Below are positions 27,110 through 36,087 of a stretch of 64,000 nucleotides of DNA, one piece after another. Position 1 is the first letter of the stretch; each line of letters opens with the position of its first letter. The position numbers and the translations under genes were made by a program. Source of the stretch: an uncultured Prevotellaceae bacterium (lineage in GTDB: Bacteria; Bacteroidota; Bacteroidia; Bacteroidales; Bacteroidaceae); contig CADCCB010000001.1 of the NCBI GenBank assembly GCA_902799905.1, positions 1 through 64,000 on the forward strand, in the 5' to 3' direction. The notes beneath the pieces were generated by a model that was not told the DNA's origin, searched no databases, and saw only the letters and a program-made list of their open reading frames with translations.

Positions 27110-28604
27110 GTTCCGAGTTATATCGTTTGTTGTTCTTTCTGTTGCCACCGCTACGGTCGAAATGTTCGTGGCCGCCATGGTTCTCGCTGAATTTCCTAGG
27201 GGATTTGGGCTTCCTAGAGCCTCTAGAATCCCTAGAATCTCTAGAATTCTTGGGCTCCTTTGGTTCCCTGGGCTTTCTAGGTTCACGGGCCTTCCTTGGC
27301 TCGAGTTCATGACGGTGGAAGGTGAACGAGCGGATGTCGCTGTCTTCGTTCTCTTCCTGTTCGTCCAGACGCTGTTTGAACTCACGGTTCTTCTTGAAGC
27401 GGTGCTTCTCAGCCATCTGGCGTTTCTCGTCTTCGGTCTTCACGATGCCGCCCTCCATGCGGAATGACTTCATCTTGCCATCGAACATTTGGTATTTGCG
27501 GAACTCGCATTCCAGCGACCCGTTGAAGACGGGTATCTTGATGCTGGGCTTCAGGCCAATCTGCTCGAAACACTCTTCACGGTAGGACAGAATCCATGCC
27601 TCTCCGCCCACGAACTGGTGCTTCAGGCGCTCACCAATCATACGATAGGTGCCCAGCAGGTCGGGGGTGGAGATGCGCTCGCCGTAGGGTGGGTTGCTCA
27701 CCAATATGGACTTTTCCTTGGGCTGTGTGAAGTCCTTGAAGTCTTGCTGCTCGATGGTGATGTCGGCTGTCAGACCTGCGGCTTTGACATTCAGTCGGGC
27801 CGTATTGACAGCTTTTATATCAATATCGTATCCGTATATATGATGCTGGAAATCACGCTCTTGTGATTCATCGTTATATATTTTATCAAAGAGTTCTGCA
27901 TCAAAGTCTGGCCACTTCTCAAAGGCATATTCCTTGCGGAACAGGCCGGGTGCCATGTTGCGTGCAATGAGGGCAGCCTCAATCAGCAGAGTGCCAGATC
28001 CGCACATCGGGTCGATGAAGTCGGTATCGCCCTGCCAGCCTGTCATCAGGATCATGCCGGCAGCCAGCACCTCGTTCAGCGGTGCATCGACCGACTCCTG
28101 GCGATAGCCGCGACGATGAAGTGACTCACCACTGGAATCGAGGCACAACGTGCAGTCGTCCTCGGCGATATGGATGTGCAGACGAATGTCGGGGTTGGCC
28201 ACGGAGATGTTGGGGCGTTTGCCTGTCTTCTCACGGAACTGGTCGACAATGGCATCCTTCACTTTGTAAGCGACGAACTTAGAGTGACGGAAATCTTCAG
28301 AGAACACAACGGCATCGACCGTGAACGTGCGTTCATTGTCAAGATACTTGCTCCAGTCCATTTCCATGATTTTCTCGTAGACGTCATCAGCGCTCCTTGC
28401 CTTGAAATGATTGATAGGCTTCAGAATCTTAATGGCTGTATGTAGCGAGAAGTTGGCACGATACATCATCTCTTTGTCACCAGTAAACGACACCATGCGT
28501 CTACCTATTTCCACATTATTGGCCCCCAGTCGGGTCAGTTCTTTCGCCAGCACAGGTTCCAGTCCCATGAACGTCTTGGCGATGAGTTTAAATTCTTGCT
28601 CCAT
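27099..28604 (-). CDS. THUMP-domain class I SAM methyltransferase (RlmL/YcbY N-terminal-like 23S rRNA methylase)
   Basis: The 501-residue product has an N-terminal ferredoxin-like/THUMP RNA-binding region (to about 160) and a methyltransferase domain with DPMCGSGTLLIEAA and the catalytic NPPYGER. These match the N2-guanine methylase family that modifies G2445 of 23S rRNA in E. coli; target identity here is by family only. The last ~80 residues are a basic tail built of three-residue units such as EPR, KPR, EPK and DSR, encoded by 9-base DNA repeats, followed by a Gly/His/Asn-rich end. The start at 28604 follows a strong promoter. Confidence 0.85.
   Translation of the reverse strand: MEQEFKLIAKTFMGLEPVLAKELTRLGANNVEIGRRMVSFTGDKEMMYRANFSLHTAIKILKPINHFKARSADDVYEKIMEMDWSKYLDNERTFTVDAVVFSEDFRHSKFVAYKVKDAIVDQFREKTGKRPNISVANPDIRLHIHIAEDDCTLCLDSSGESLHRRGYRQESVDAPLNEVLAAGMILMTGWQGDTDFIDPMCGSGTLLIEAALIARNMAPGLFRKEYAFEKWPDFDAELFDKIYNDESQERDFQHHIYGYDIDIKAVNTARLNVKAAGLTADITIEQQDFKDFTQPKEKSILVSNPPYGERISTPDLLGTYRMIGERLKHQFVGGEAWILSYREECFEQIGLKPSIKIPVFNGSLECEFRKYQMFDGKMKSFRMEGGIVKTEDEKRQMAEKHRFKKNREFKQRLDEQEENEDSDIRSFTFHRHELEPRKAREPRKPREPKEPKNSRDSRDSRGSRKPKSPRKFSENHGGHEHFDRSGGNRKNNKRYNSEHED
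27200..27300 (-). repeat. Nine-base degenerate tandem repeat in the rRNA methylase tail
   Basis: About eleven imperfect 9-base units (+ strand forms such as CTCTAGAAT, CCTAGAATC, TTCCTTGGC) encode a three-residue periodic basic tail. Confidence 0.65.
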
Positions 28605-28625
28605 TATGATTTCAATTTCAAGGTG

Positions 28626-28657
28626 CAAATATACTGTAAGTTTGTCAAAGTACAAAA
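28626..28657 (-). promoter_or_regulatory. Promoter of the rRNA methylase gene
   Basis: On the - strand TTTTG (28653-28657), a 19-base spacer, then TATATTTG (28626-28633). Confidence 0.7.
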
Positions 28658-28695
28658 TAAATAGCGAAAAACTTTTCTGTTTGAAAAAATATTCG

Positions 28696-28703
28696 TACTT
28701 TTG
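28696..28703 (+). promoter_or_regulatory. Promoter -7 element of the histidine kinase/lipid operon
   Basis: TACTTTTG ends 7 bases before the ATG at 28711, so the operon transcript is probably almost leaderless. Confidence 0.6.
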
Positions 28704-28710
28704 CAGGTGA

Positions 28711-29964
28711 ATGCTTCAACAACTGTATTATACCATAAGCCGAGAACAGATCCTTGACATCTTAGTCTGGGTATTTCTCATTGTCAGCCTGATAGTGCTG
28801 GCAGTCATGCTCTATTGGCAATATCGGCAAGGCCGGAAACTCAAGTCGGAACTGGAGCAACTGGGAAAACTCCAGAAGCACAATATTGAATATGAGTTCG
28901 TGCTTGAGGCGATGAGATTGTCTATCTGGCATCTTGACGTTAAAACGATGAGTGTCTCCTTTGAGCAGGACTTCCGGCAGAAAGACGATCAGTATTTTAT
29001 GAATGTCGACGGTTTTTCGCTAAACGAAACAGTGACGTCCATAGACCCTCGCGATGCTGAACGGGTGGGCAAGTCATTGAATGACCTTTGTCAGGGGATT
29101 ATCAACAATTATCATGAGATTTACCGTGTGCCCATTGCCTATTCCAATAAGTTCTATTGGGAAGAAAGTTATGCCACGGTGGCTGAGCGCGATGTTGATG
29201 GTAAGCCTATTCGTCTGGTGGGAACCACCATGCGTATTGATGACCGTAAGGCTATGGAGGAAGCCCTTGTCGAAGCCCGTAACCGTGCCGAGGAGAGCGA
29301 CCGGCTGAAGTCTGCCTTCCTGGCTAATATGAGTCATGAGATACGCACACCTTTGAATGCTATCATCGGTTTCACCAGTGTGTTGCCTGATGTGGATAAT
29401 GAGGAAGAACGGCGTATGCTGCTTAATCTTGTCCATGAGAACTCGCAGAAACTGTTGCATATCGTCGACGATGTGGTGAATATCTCTAAGGTGGAGTCGG
29501 GTAAACTGGAATTGGTGATGTCGTCCTTTGATCTGAATAACGAACTGACCATGCTGGCTGACTCTGTGGCAACTGATGTCAGCGAGGACGTTAAGGTCAG
29601 TACCTCTTTTGCCAATGAATCGCAGATGGTCATTACCGATCATAACTGTCTGGTGGAAATCTTGCGCCATTACCTTTCCAATGCAGTCAAGTTCACGAAA
29701 GCAGGCAGCATCGTTCTGGGATATGATCAGCCGAAAGACGACAGACATATCCGTATATGGATAAAGGATACGGGCAAGGGTATCCCCGAGAATTTGCAGC
29801 AGCGTATCTTCGAGCGGTTCTATAAGGTTGATGACTTCGTGCCCGGCGCTGGTTTGGGACTGAGCATCTGCCAGACACTTGCTTTTAGTCTTGGTGGTAA
29901 GGTCGGTGTGAACTCAGTGTTGGGTGAAGGTTCTACATTCTGGGTAGAGATTCCAGTCCAGTAA
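28711..29964 (+). CDS. Membrane-anchored PAS-domain histidine kinase
   Basis: The 417-residue product has one N-terminal membrane helix (LDILVWVFLIVSLIVLAVML), a PAS-like sensor region (about 60-170), a HisKA domain with LANMSHEIRTPLNAIIGF, and an HATPase domain with DTGKGIPE and GAGLGLSI. No periplasmic domain is present, so it likely senses an intracellular or membrane cue. Only 9 bases separate it from the nucleotidyltransferase gene, making it the first gene of a five-gene operon that otherwise encodes lipid-type enzymes. No response regulator is nearby. Confidence 0.85.
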   Translation: MLQQLYYTISREQILDILVWVFLIVSLIVLAVMLYWQYRQGRKLKSELEQLGKLQKHNIEYEFVLEAMRLSIWHLDVKTMSVSFEQDFRQKDDQYFMNVDGFSLNETVTSIDPRDAERVGKSLNDLCQGIINNYHEIYRVPIAYSNKFYWEESYATVAERDVDGKPIRLVGTTMRIDDRKAMEEALVEARNRAEESDRLKSAFLANMSHEIRTPLNAIIGFTSVLPDVDNEEERRMLLNLVHENSQKLLHIVDDVVNISKVESGKLELVMSSFDLNNELTMLADSVATDVSEDVKVSTSFANESQMVITDHNCLVEILRHYLSNAVKFTKAGSIVLGYDQPKDDRHIRIWIKDTGKGIPENLQQRIFERFYKVDDFVPGAGLGLSICQTLAFSLGGKVGVNSVLGEGSTFWVEIPVQ

Positions 29965-29973
29965 GACGGAAGT

Positions 29974-30711
29974 ATGAGATATGCTATCATAGCAGCCGGT
30001 GAAGGCTCGAGGCTCCTTCAAGAAGGCATCGGGGTGCCGAAGCCGTTGGTCAGAATCGGTGAGGAGCGTCTGATAGACAGGCTCGTCAGGATATTCGTTG
30101 CCAACAATGCTACTCAGATTGCCGTCATCTGCCGTCCAGCAACTGCTTATTCCCAGACAGGTGAAGAGAAATCCCCTTCGGTCTGTGATTATCTATACAG
30201 TTTGCAACAGCAAATAAATATCCCATTACATGTCATTTCCAAGGTCACGCCCAGTTCGATGCATTCGATGTTCGAACTGAGTGGCTTACTCAACGATGAG
30301 CCTTTTGTCCTGACAACGGTAGACACCGTGTTCCGTGAGCGTGAGTTTGCTGACTATGTGAATGCGTTCAGTCACTTGTTGGAAATGGATGAAGCCGACG
30401 GGTTAATGGGCGTTACAGATTATATAGATGATGAGAAACCTCTCTATGTGGAGACTGCCGATGATATGCGCATTACGGCATTTCTTGACTCCTGTCAGAA
30501 TCCACGCTTTATCAGTGGCGGCATCTATGGTTTGACACCTCGCTCACTGCAGACCCTGCAGCATTGCATGGAACGTGGCGAGAGCCGTATGAGAAATTTC
30601 CAGAGGGCCTTGATTACCGATGGGCTGCGGCTGAAGGCTTATGCCTTTTCCAAGGTGCTCGACATAGATCATGTAAGTGACATCCTAAAAGCCGAACAGT
30701 TTCTCCGATGA
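29974..30711 (+). CDS. Sugar/alcohol-phosphate nucleotidyltransferase
   Basis: The 245-residue product is a Rossmann-like NTP transferase: it opens MRYAIIAAGEGSRL with the G-x-G-x-R nucleotide motif, followed by PKPLVRI. TTVDT near residue 115 would supply the metal-binding aspartate. Such enzymes make NDP- or CDP-activated sugars and polyols. The next three genes encode an ATP-grasp-like protein, a CDP-alcohol phosphatidyltransferase and an HAD protein, so it may make a CDP-activated head group. Its stop overlaps the next start by four bases (ATGA). Confidence 0.8.
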   Translation: MRYAIIAAGEGSRLLQEGIGVPKPLVRIGEERLIDRLVRIFVANNATQIAVICRPATAYSQTGEEKSPSVCDYLYSLQQQINIPLHVISKVTPSSMHSMFELSGLLNDEPFVLTTVDTVFREREFADYVNAFSHLLEMDEADGLMGVTDYIDDEKPLYVETADDMRITAFLDSCQNPRFISGGIYGLTPRSLQTLQHCMERGESRMRNFQRALITDGLRLKAYAFSKVLDIDHVSDILKAEQFLR

Positions 30712-31541
30712 AGACCGTTATTGCCATCTACCGTGATCCGCGTTTCTCGCCCAATTCGGTCGAGAAAGACCGTGCCATACTGGATGCCGTTCTGAAGTCA
30801 CTGGCCAGTTTCTGGGAAGAGGGACTGCAAACCCTGACATTGGATGAAGCAAACCTCGAGTTTGAAGGCTACAAACTGGAGGCATGGACGGAGCAACCCC
30901 CCACCTGCATCCTGTCTATGGGGCGACTGCCCTCTACGCTTCAATGGCTGAGCCGTCAGTCGGGCCTGATTGTCAACCGTCCGGAGGCGGTGGCACGCTG
31001 CGGACGAACATCACTAGTGGGCCTAATAGCCGATTGTCAGATACCTGTTCCGCCTGTGGAAGGTCCCGATGGCTATTGGCTGAAGCGTGGCGATGCTTGT
31101 GCGCAGCAGGTGGATGATGTGGTCTTTTGCCGCGACAAGGCTGAACTGACACAACAGACGGAAGTGTTTCGCCAGCGAGGCATCAGCGACTATGTGGTGT
31201 CGGCTCATGTGGCTGGTGACCTTGTGAAGTTCTATGGTGTCAGGGGTACTGGCTTCTTTCGCTATTTCTATCCCACCGATGACGGTGAGTCGAAGTTCGG
31301 CGATGAACAGCGCAACGGCATCGCCCGTCACTACGGCTTCGATAATCGTCGGCTTCAGGCTGACATAGCCCGTCTGGCCGATGCCGTGGGACTGGATGTC
31401 TATGGTGGTGACTGCATCGTGAGACCTGACGGCAGTTACTGTGTCATCGACTTCAACGATTGGCCCAGTTTCTCTCGTTGCCGTGATGAGGCAGCAGCGG
31501 CCATCGGGCAGTTAATAGTTAGTTCATATCATAGTTCGTAA
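30708..31541 (+). CDS. ATP-grasp-like protein
   Basis: The 277-residue product resembles a compact ATP-grasp ligase/kinase. Visible features are a lysine strand YWLKRGDACAQQ, a hinge region DYVVSAHVAGDLVKFYGV, and a metal-binding C-terminal strand VIDFNDWPSF. The first ~95 residues form a separate N-terminal domain. Substrate is unknown. It is translationally coupled to the nucleotidyltransferase (4-base overlap) and followed after 20 bases by the CDP-alcohol transferase. Confidence 0.6.
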   Translation: MKTVIAIYRDPRFSPNSVEKDRAILDAVLKSLASFWEEGLQTLTLDEANLEFEGYKLEAWTEQPPTCILSMGRLPSTLQWLSRQSGLIVNRPEAVARCGRTSLVGLIADCQIPVPPVEGPDGYWLKRGDACAQQVDDVVFCRDKAELTQQTEVFRQRGISDYVVSAHVAGDLVKFYGVRGTGFFRYFYPTDDGESKFGDEQRNGIARHYGFDNRRLQADIARLADAVGLDVYGGDCIVRPDGSYCVIDFNDWPSFSRCRDEAAAAIGQLIVSSYHSS

Positions 31542-31561
31542 TTCATTATTAATAATACAAT

Positions 31562-32500
31562 ATGTCCTTCAGACAATTACTTCACGAGTCGTTTAAGTCG
31601 AATGATACAGAGGAGTGGCTTGACATCTACTTCACCCGTCCTATCGGACTGGTGTTTGCACTGATGTGGATCAAAATAGGGGTGACGCCCAACTTCGTTA
31701 CAGTCCTGTCGATGTTTTTGGGAGCAGGGGCAGGCTTCTGCTTCTATCACACAGACCTATGGTGGAACGTGTGTGGCGTGGTGCTGATGATGCTCGCAAA
31801 CTTTTGCGACTCTACCGATGGTCAGATGGCACGTCTGACCAATCATAAGACACTCGTTGGCCGGATGCTTGACGGACTTGCCAGCGATGTATGGTTCTTA
31901 TGTTGTTATGTGGCCATCTCGTTGCGTCTATGGTCGGAGAACATTCCGTTCACGGAGATGCAATGGTACTTTGGCGGCTTCCTGCTTTGCAGTTATGCTG
32001 GTTTCTACTGGCATGCCAAACAGTGTCAGTTGGCCGACTACTACCGTCAGATACATCTTTATTTTATCTTGGGTGAGGCTGGCAGCGAACTGAATAGTTA
32101 TGCTGCCGAGAAGGCTGTTTATGAGAGCCTGCCGAAAAAAGGGGCCTACTTGTCGCGTTTGTTTCATTACGGCTATATGGGCTGGTGCAAGAATCAGGAG
32201 CGCAACACCCCTGCATTTCAGGCTTTCTTCCAAAAAGTGAAGGCGAAGTATCCTAGTGCTGCGGAGATGCCTCAGTCGTTGCGCGACGATTTCCGTCAAA
32301 GGAGTTTGCCACTCATGTGGATGACTAATGTGCTGACCCACAACACCCGTGCCACAGTCCTTTACATTGCTTGTCTCATCAATTTGCCGTGGGTCTATCC
32401 GCTGTTCGAGATTACCGTGCTGGCGGCTTTATACGCTTATATGAAATACCGTCACGAGAAGTTCTGTAAGGAAATGAATGCTGTCGTAGATGAACTGTAA
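31562..32500 (+). CDS. CDP-alcohol phosphatidyltransferase family membrane protein
   Basis: The 312-residue product carries the family motif D83-x2-D86-G-x2-A-R91-x8-G100-x3-D104. These enzymes join a CDP-activated lipid to an alcohol, or a CDP-activated alcohol to a lipid. The final aspartate is unusual: the sequence reads DGLASD, giving D-x4-D rather than the D-x3-D I recall for the family. Hydrophobic helices flank the motif and recur near the C-terminus; a ~100-residue soluble insert precedes the last helices. It overlaps the HAD gene by 11 bases. Product could be an inositol-type or other polar lipid. Confidence 0.8.
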   Translation: MSFRQLLHESFKSNDTEEWLDIYFTRPIGLVFALMWIKIGVTPNFVTVLSMFLGAGAGFCFYHTDLWWNVCGVVLMMLANFCDSTDGQMARLTNHKTLVGRMLDGLASDVWFLCCYVAISLRLWSENIPFTEMQWYFGGFLLCSYAGFYWHAKQCQLADYYRQIHLYFILGEAGSELNSYAAEKAVYESLPKKGAYLSRLFHYGYMGWCKNQERNTPAFQAFFQKVKAKYPSAAEMPQSLRDDFRQRSLPLMWMTNVLTHNTRATVLYIACLINLPWVYPLFEITVLAALYAYMKYRHEKFCKEMNAVVDEL

Positions 32501-33158
32501 AGGCTATATTTTCGACTATGGTGGTACGCTCGATACTGGGGGCAACCACTGGGGAAAGGTCATCTGGCATGCATACGAACAGATGGACGTGCCCGTCACT
32601 GAGGAGCAGTTTCGTGAGGCTTATGTCTTTGCGGAGCGCACTCTAGGGCGCCAGCCAATCATCCAACCAGACTTCACGTTCCGTCAGACACTTGAGGCGA
32701 AGTTACAACTACAGTTGGAATTCCTTGCTTCTCATGCTTACCTTTCATCTCTCTGTTCTCTACTTTATGCCCAGACTCATGCACAGACCGCCCATAGCCG
32801 TGATGTGCTCCTTCGGCTGAAGGAACGCTATCCCTTGGTGCTAGTCAGCAATTTCTATGGCAATATCGGTGTCGTGCTTCAGGAGTTTGGCCTTGACGGC
32901 ATTTTCCAGGCCGTCATCGAATCTGCTGTGGTGGGGGTGCGCAAACCCGATCCACGCATCTTTACGCTCGGAGTGGAGGCACTGGGCCTAAAGGCCGAAG
33001 AAGTGGTGGTCGTGGGTGACTCTATCGATAAGGATATAGTGCCGGCTCGCCAAGCGGGCTGCCATACCGTTTGGTTCAAAGGGGAACCATGGACAGATGA
33101 GCCTGTTGACGCTAGTGTGGCTGAAAGAGTGATAGGTGACTTAGGGGATTTGGTATAA
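32490..33158 (+). CDS. HAD-superfamily hydrolase
   Basis: The 222-residue product has motif I FDYGGTLD, motif II LVSNFYGN, motif III RKPDPRIF and motif IV VVGDSIDKD. In motif I the second aspartate typical of phosphatases (DxDxT) is replaced by glycine, as in some dehalogenase-like members, so phosphatase activity is uncertain. As last gene of the lipid-type operon, overlapping the CDP-alcohol transferase, it would fit as the enzyme that removes a phosphate from the lipid product, as PgpA/PgpB-type enzymes do elsewhere; that is inference. Convergent with gpsA. Confidence 0.8.
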   Translation: MNCKGYIFDYGGTLDTGGNHWGKVIWHAYEQMDVPVTEEQFREAYVFAERTLGRQPIIQPDFTFRQTLEAKLQLQLEFLASHAYLSSLCSLLYAQTHAQTAHSRDVLLRLKERYPLVLVSNFYGNIGVVLQEFGLDGIFQAVIESAVVGVRKPDPRIFTLGVEALGLKAEEVVVVGDSIDKDIVPARQAGCHTVWFKGEPWTDEPVDASVAERVIGDLGDLV

Positions 33159-33159
33159 T

Positions 33160-34155
33160 CTACCTGAAGGAGTCGGTGAGTAGTTTGATCTCTATCTGGG
33201 GGGCGATGCGCTCGTAGAGAATGTTATAGACAGCATCGAGAATGGGCATGTTGACATGCCAGTGGCGGTTGATCTCCTTCATACACTTAGTGCCAAAATA
33301 GCCCTCGGCAATCATCTCCATCTCCATCTGTGCAGACTTGACACTATAGCCCTTGCCGATCATGGTGCCGAAGACACGGTTGCGAGAGAAGTTGGAGTAG
33401 CCGGTCACGAGCAGGTCGCCCAGATATACCGAGTCATAGACATTGCGCTCGATGGGGTGGACGCTCTGCAGGAAGCGTGACATCTCCTGTACGGCATTCG
33501 ACATCAGTACAGCCTGGAAATTGTCACCGAACTTGAGACCAGAGCAAATGCCAGCAGCAATGGCATAGACATTCTTCAGAACCGATGAATATTCAATACC
33601 GATGACGTCGGTCGATGTCTTGGTCTTGATGAACTGGCTGTTGAGCACCTCGGCAAATGACTGCGCCTTCTCCATGTCGGAGCATCCTACGGTAAGATAG
33701 GACAGACGCTCCAGTGCCACCTCTTCCGCGTGACTGGGACCGCCGATGCAGGCCAGGTTGTCGTGGGGCACGTCAAACACCTGATGGAAGAACTCCGTGC
33801 AGATGAGGTTCTCATCAGGAACAATACCCTTGATGGCTGTGATGATGAACTTATCCTTGAGGCGTGTCTTCAGTTTGCGGAGGTGGTTCTTCAGATAGGG
33901 TGACGGAACGACGAACACCAGCGTGTCGTAGGCCTCGATAATCTTATTGAGGTCGCTGCTGAAATGAATCTCGTTGATGTTGAAATGTACGCTGGTAAGA
34001 TAACTGGGGTTATGGCTCAGACGGCGGAAATCCTCTATCTGGTCGTCACGGCGCATATACCACCCGATGTGATGCGTGTGTTGCACCACTATCTTGGCTA
34101 TGGCCGTTGCCCAACTGCCGCCACCAATTATTGCTATCTTGCCACAATCGTACAT
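33160..34155 (-). CDS. gpsA: Glycerol-3-phosphate dehydrogenase [NAD(P)+]
   Basis: The 331-residue product makes sn-glycerol-3-phosphate from dihydroxyacetone phosphate for phospholipid synthesis. It has the N-terminal dinucleotide motif GGGSWATA, the GPSHAEEV segment and the catalytic-lysine region EYSSVLKNVYAIAAGI, followed by DLLVTGYSNFSRNRVFG. Length is normal. It starts 9 bases after lysS and is probably co-transcribed with it. Confidence 0.93.
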   Translation of the reverse strand: MYDCGKIAIIGGGSWATAIAKIVVQHTHHIGWYMRRDDQIEDFRRLSHNPSYLTSVHFNINEIHFSSDLNKIIEAYDTLVFVVPSPYLKNHLRKLKTRLKDKFIITAIKGIVPDENLICTEFFHQVFDVPHDNLACIGGPSHAEEVALERLSYLTVGCSDMEKAQSFAEVLNSQFIKTKTSTDVIGIEYSSVLKNVYAIAAGICSGLKFGDNFQAVLMSNAVQEMSRFLQSVHPIERNVYDSVYLGDLLVTGYSNFSRNRVFGTMIGKGYSVKSAQMEMEMIAEGYFGTKCMKEINRHWHVNMPILDAVYNILYERIAPQIEIKLLTDSFR

Positions 34156-34164
34156 CTAAGCCCC

Positions 34165-35949
34165 TTAATTAGCCTTATCAATCCAGCCCTGGACTTCGTC
34201 CAGTGACGGCTTCTCGTAACCGAGTTTGAACTTCTTGTTGATTTCGCCAATCTTCTGCTGCAAGCCCTGAGCCTTCTCTTCCTTGATGTCCTGGATGAGG
34301 TGGAAGCCGGCCTTACGAAGCACGTAGACCCAATCTTCTGCAACACCAATGGCAGCCCATTCCTGAATGCTACTCTGAGGTGCTTTCTTCTCGGGCTTCA
34401 TCTGGGGGAACAACATTACTTCGCCGATGGCGAACTTGCCTGTGAGTACCATGACAAGTCGGTCGATACCGATGCCAATGCCGAAGGTAGGAGGCATGCC
34501 ATACTGCAGGGCACGCAGGAAGTCCTGGTCGATAATCATTGCCTCGTCGTCGCCCTTGGCAGCCAAGCGCATCTGTTCCTTGAAACGCTCCTCCTGATCG
34601 ATGGGGTCGTTGAGTTCGGAGTAGGCGTTGGCCAGTTCCTTTCCATTGACCATCAACTCAAAACGCTCGGTCAGTCCGGGCTTTGAGCGGTGCATCTTGG
34701 TGAGGGGCGACATCTCCACGGGATAGTCGGTGATGAAGGTGGGTTGGATGAAAGTGCCCTCACAGAACTCACCGAAGAGTTCGTCGATGAGTTTGCCCTT
34801 ACCCATGGTCTCGTCGACCTCCATGCCCTTCTCCTTACAGAAAGCACGAATCTCGTCTTCTGTCTTGCCGTCACAGTCGAATCCTGTCTTCTCCTTGATG
34901 GCGTCCAGGATAGGCAGACGGCGGAAGGGAGCCTTGAATGAGATGACCTTGCCGTCAATCTCCACCTCGGGCTTGCCGTTCACTGTCGTACAGATCTGCT
35001 CCAGCATGTTCTCGGTGAAGGTCATTCCCCACAGCAAGTCCTTGAAACTCACGTAGAGTTCCATACAGGTGAACTCTGGGTTGTGGGTCTTGTCCATACC
35101 CTCGTTGCGGAAGTTCTTGCCCATCTCATACACTCCCTCGAAACCACCCACTATAAGGCGCTTCAGGTAGAGTTCTGTGGCAATACGCATATACATGTCT
35201 TGGTTGAGGGCATTGAAATGGGTGATGAACGGACGGGCCGACGCACCACCAGCAATGTTCTGCAGGATAGGGGTGTCTACTTCTGTGTAACCAGCGTCAT
35301 CGAGGATGCGGCGCAGGGTGCGGATGATGGTTGCGCGTTTTTGGAAAGTCTCCTTGACACCGGCATTCACTATCAGATCGACATAACGCTGGCGATAGCG
35401 CAACTCAGGGTCGTCAAAGGCATCGTACACCTTACCGTCGGCATCCGTCTTCACCACGGGGAGTGGCTTCAGACTCTTGCTTAGTATGGAGAGTTCCATC
35501 ACGTGAACGCTAATCTCGCCCGTCTTTGTACGGAATACATAGCCTTTTACGCCAATGAAGTCGCCTAAATCAAGGAGTTTCTTGAATACGACATTATATA
35601 AATCCTTGTTCTCGCCAGGACAGATGGCATCTCGCTGGACATAGACCTGAATACGGCCCTTGGAGTCTTGTAGTTTTGCAAAGGCGGCCTTGCCCATGAT
35701 ACTCTTGCTCATGATACGTCCGGCAATGCTCACCATACGACTATTCTCGGGTGTGGCTGTCTCGCGAACATCATTTCCCTCCTCGTCCTTACCAATGACG
35801 GGCAGATCAACAAAGTCGTTAATAATATCTGTGCTCCATGCTGTTACAGGAAATTCTGCGGCAGGGTAGGGATTGATGCCCATCTTGCGCAGTTCGTCAA
35901 GCGACTGGCGACGCAAGATCTCCTGTTCACTCAGTTCAAGTATATTCAT
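34165..35949 (-). CDS. lysS: Lysyl-tRNA synthetase (class II)
   Basis: The 594-residue product has an N-terminal OB-fold anticodon-binding domain and a class II core with motif 2 (NEGMDKTHNPEFTCMELY) and motif 3 (GIGIGIDRLVMVLTG). After the point where E. coli LysS ends there is an extra ~75-residue C-terminal extension (IQEWAAIGVAEDWVYVL to the end), which I recall from Bacteroidota LysS. A TAACTTTG promoter lies upstream at 35979-35986. Confidence 0.95.
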   Translation of the reverse strand: MNILELSEQEILRRQSLDELRKMGINPYPAAEFPVTAWSTDIINDFVDLPVIGKDEEGNDVRETATPENSRMVSIAGRIMSKSIMGKAAFAKLQDSKGRIQVYVQRDAICPGENKDLYNVVFKKLLDLGDFIGVKGYVFRTKTGEISVHVMELSILSKSLKPLPVVKTDADGKVYDAFDDPELRYRQRYVDLIVNAGVKETFQKRATIIRTLRRILDDAGYTEVDTPILQNIAGGASARPFITHFNALNQDMYMRIATELYLKRLIVGGFEGVYEMGKNFRNEGMDKTHNPEFTCMELYVSFKDLLWGMTFTENMLEQICTTVNGKPEVEIDGKVISFKAPFRRLPILDAIKEKTGFDCDGKTEDEIRAFCKEKGMEVDETMGKGKLIDELFGEFCEGTFIQPTFITDYPVEMSPLTKMHRSKPGLTERFELMVNGKELANAYSELNDPIDQEERFKEQMRLAAKGDDEAMIIDQDFLRALQYGMPPTFGIGIGIDRLVMVLTGKFAIGEVMLFPQMKPEKKAPQSSIQEWAAIGVAEDWVYVLRKAGFHLIQDIKEEKAQGLQQKIGEINKKFKLGYEKPSLDEVQGWIDKAN

Positions 35950-35978
35950 AATCCTTCTTTTGTTTGCTATTTAGGCTG

Positions 35979-35986
35979 CAAAGTTA
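35979..35986 (-). promoter_or_regulatory. Promoter -7 element of lysS
   Basis: TAACTTTG on the - strand, 30 bases before the start codon. Confidence 0.6.
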
Positions 35987-36028
35987 CGAATAATTTTTGA
36001 ATTCGTTCGCAATTTAATATTATTTATG

Positions 36029-36068
36029 TAACTTTGCGATGTTCTGCACCCTTTTTTTTGTACCTTTG
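36029..36068 (+). promoter_or_regulatory. Two tandem -7 elements upstream of the DUF5715-like gene
   Basis: TAACTTTG (36029-36036) and TACCTTTG (36061-36068) both match the consensus on the + strand. The second is better placed for the ATG at 36088. The region also carries the divergent lysS promoter. Confidence 0.5.
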
Positions 36069-36087
36069 CAACTTGAAAGCGCAAAGT

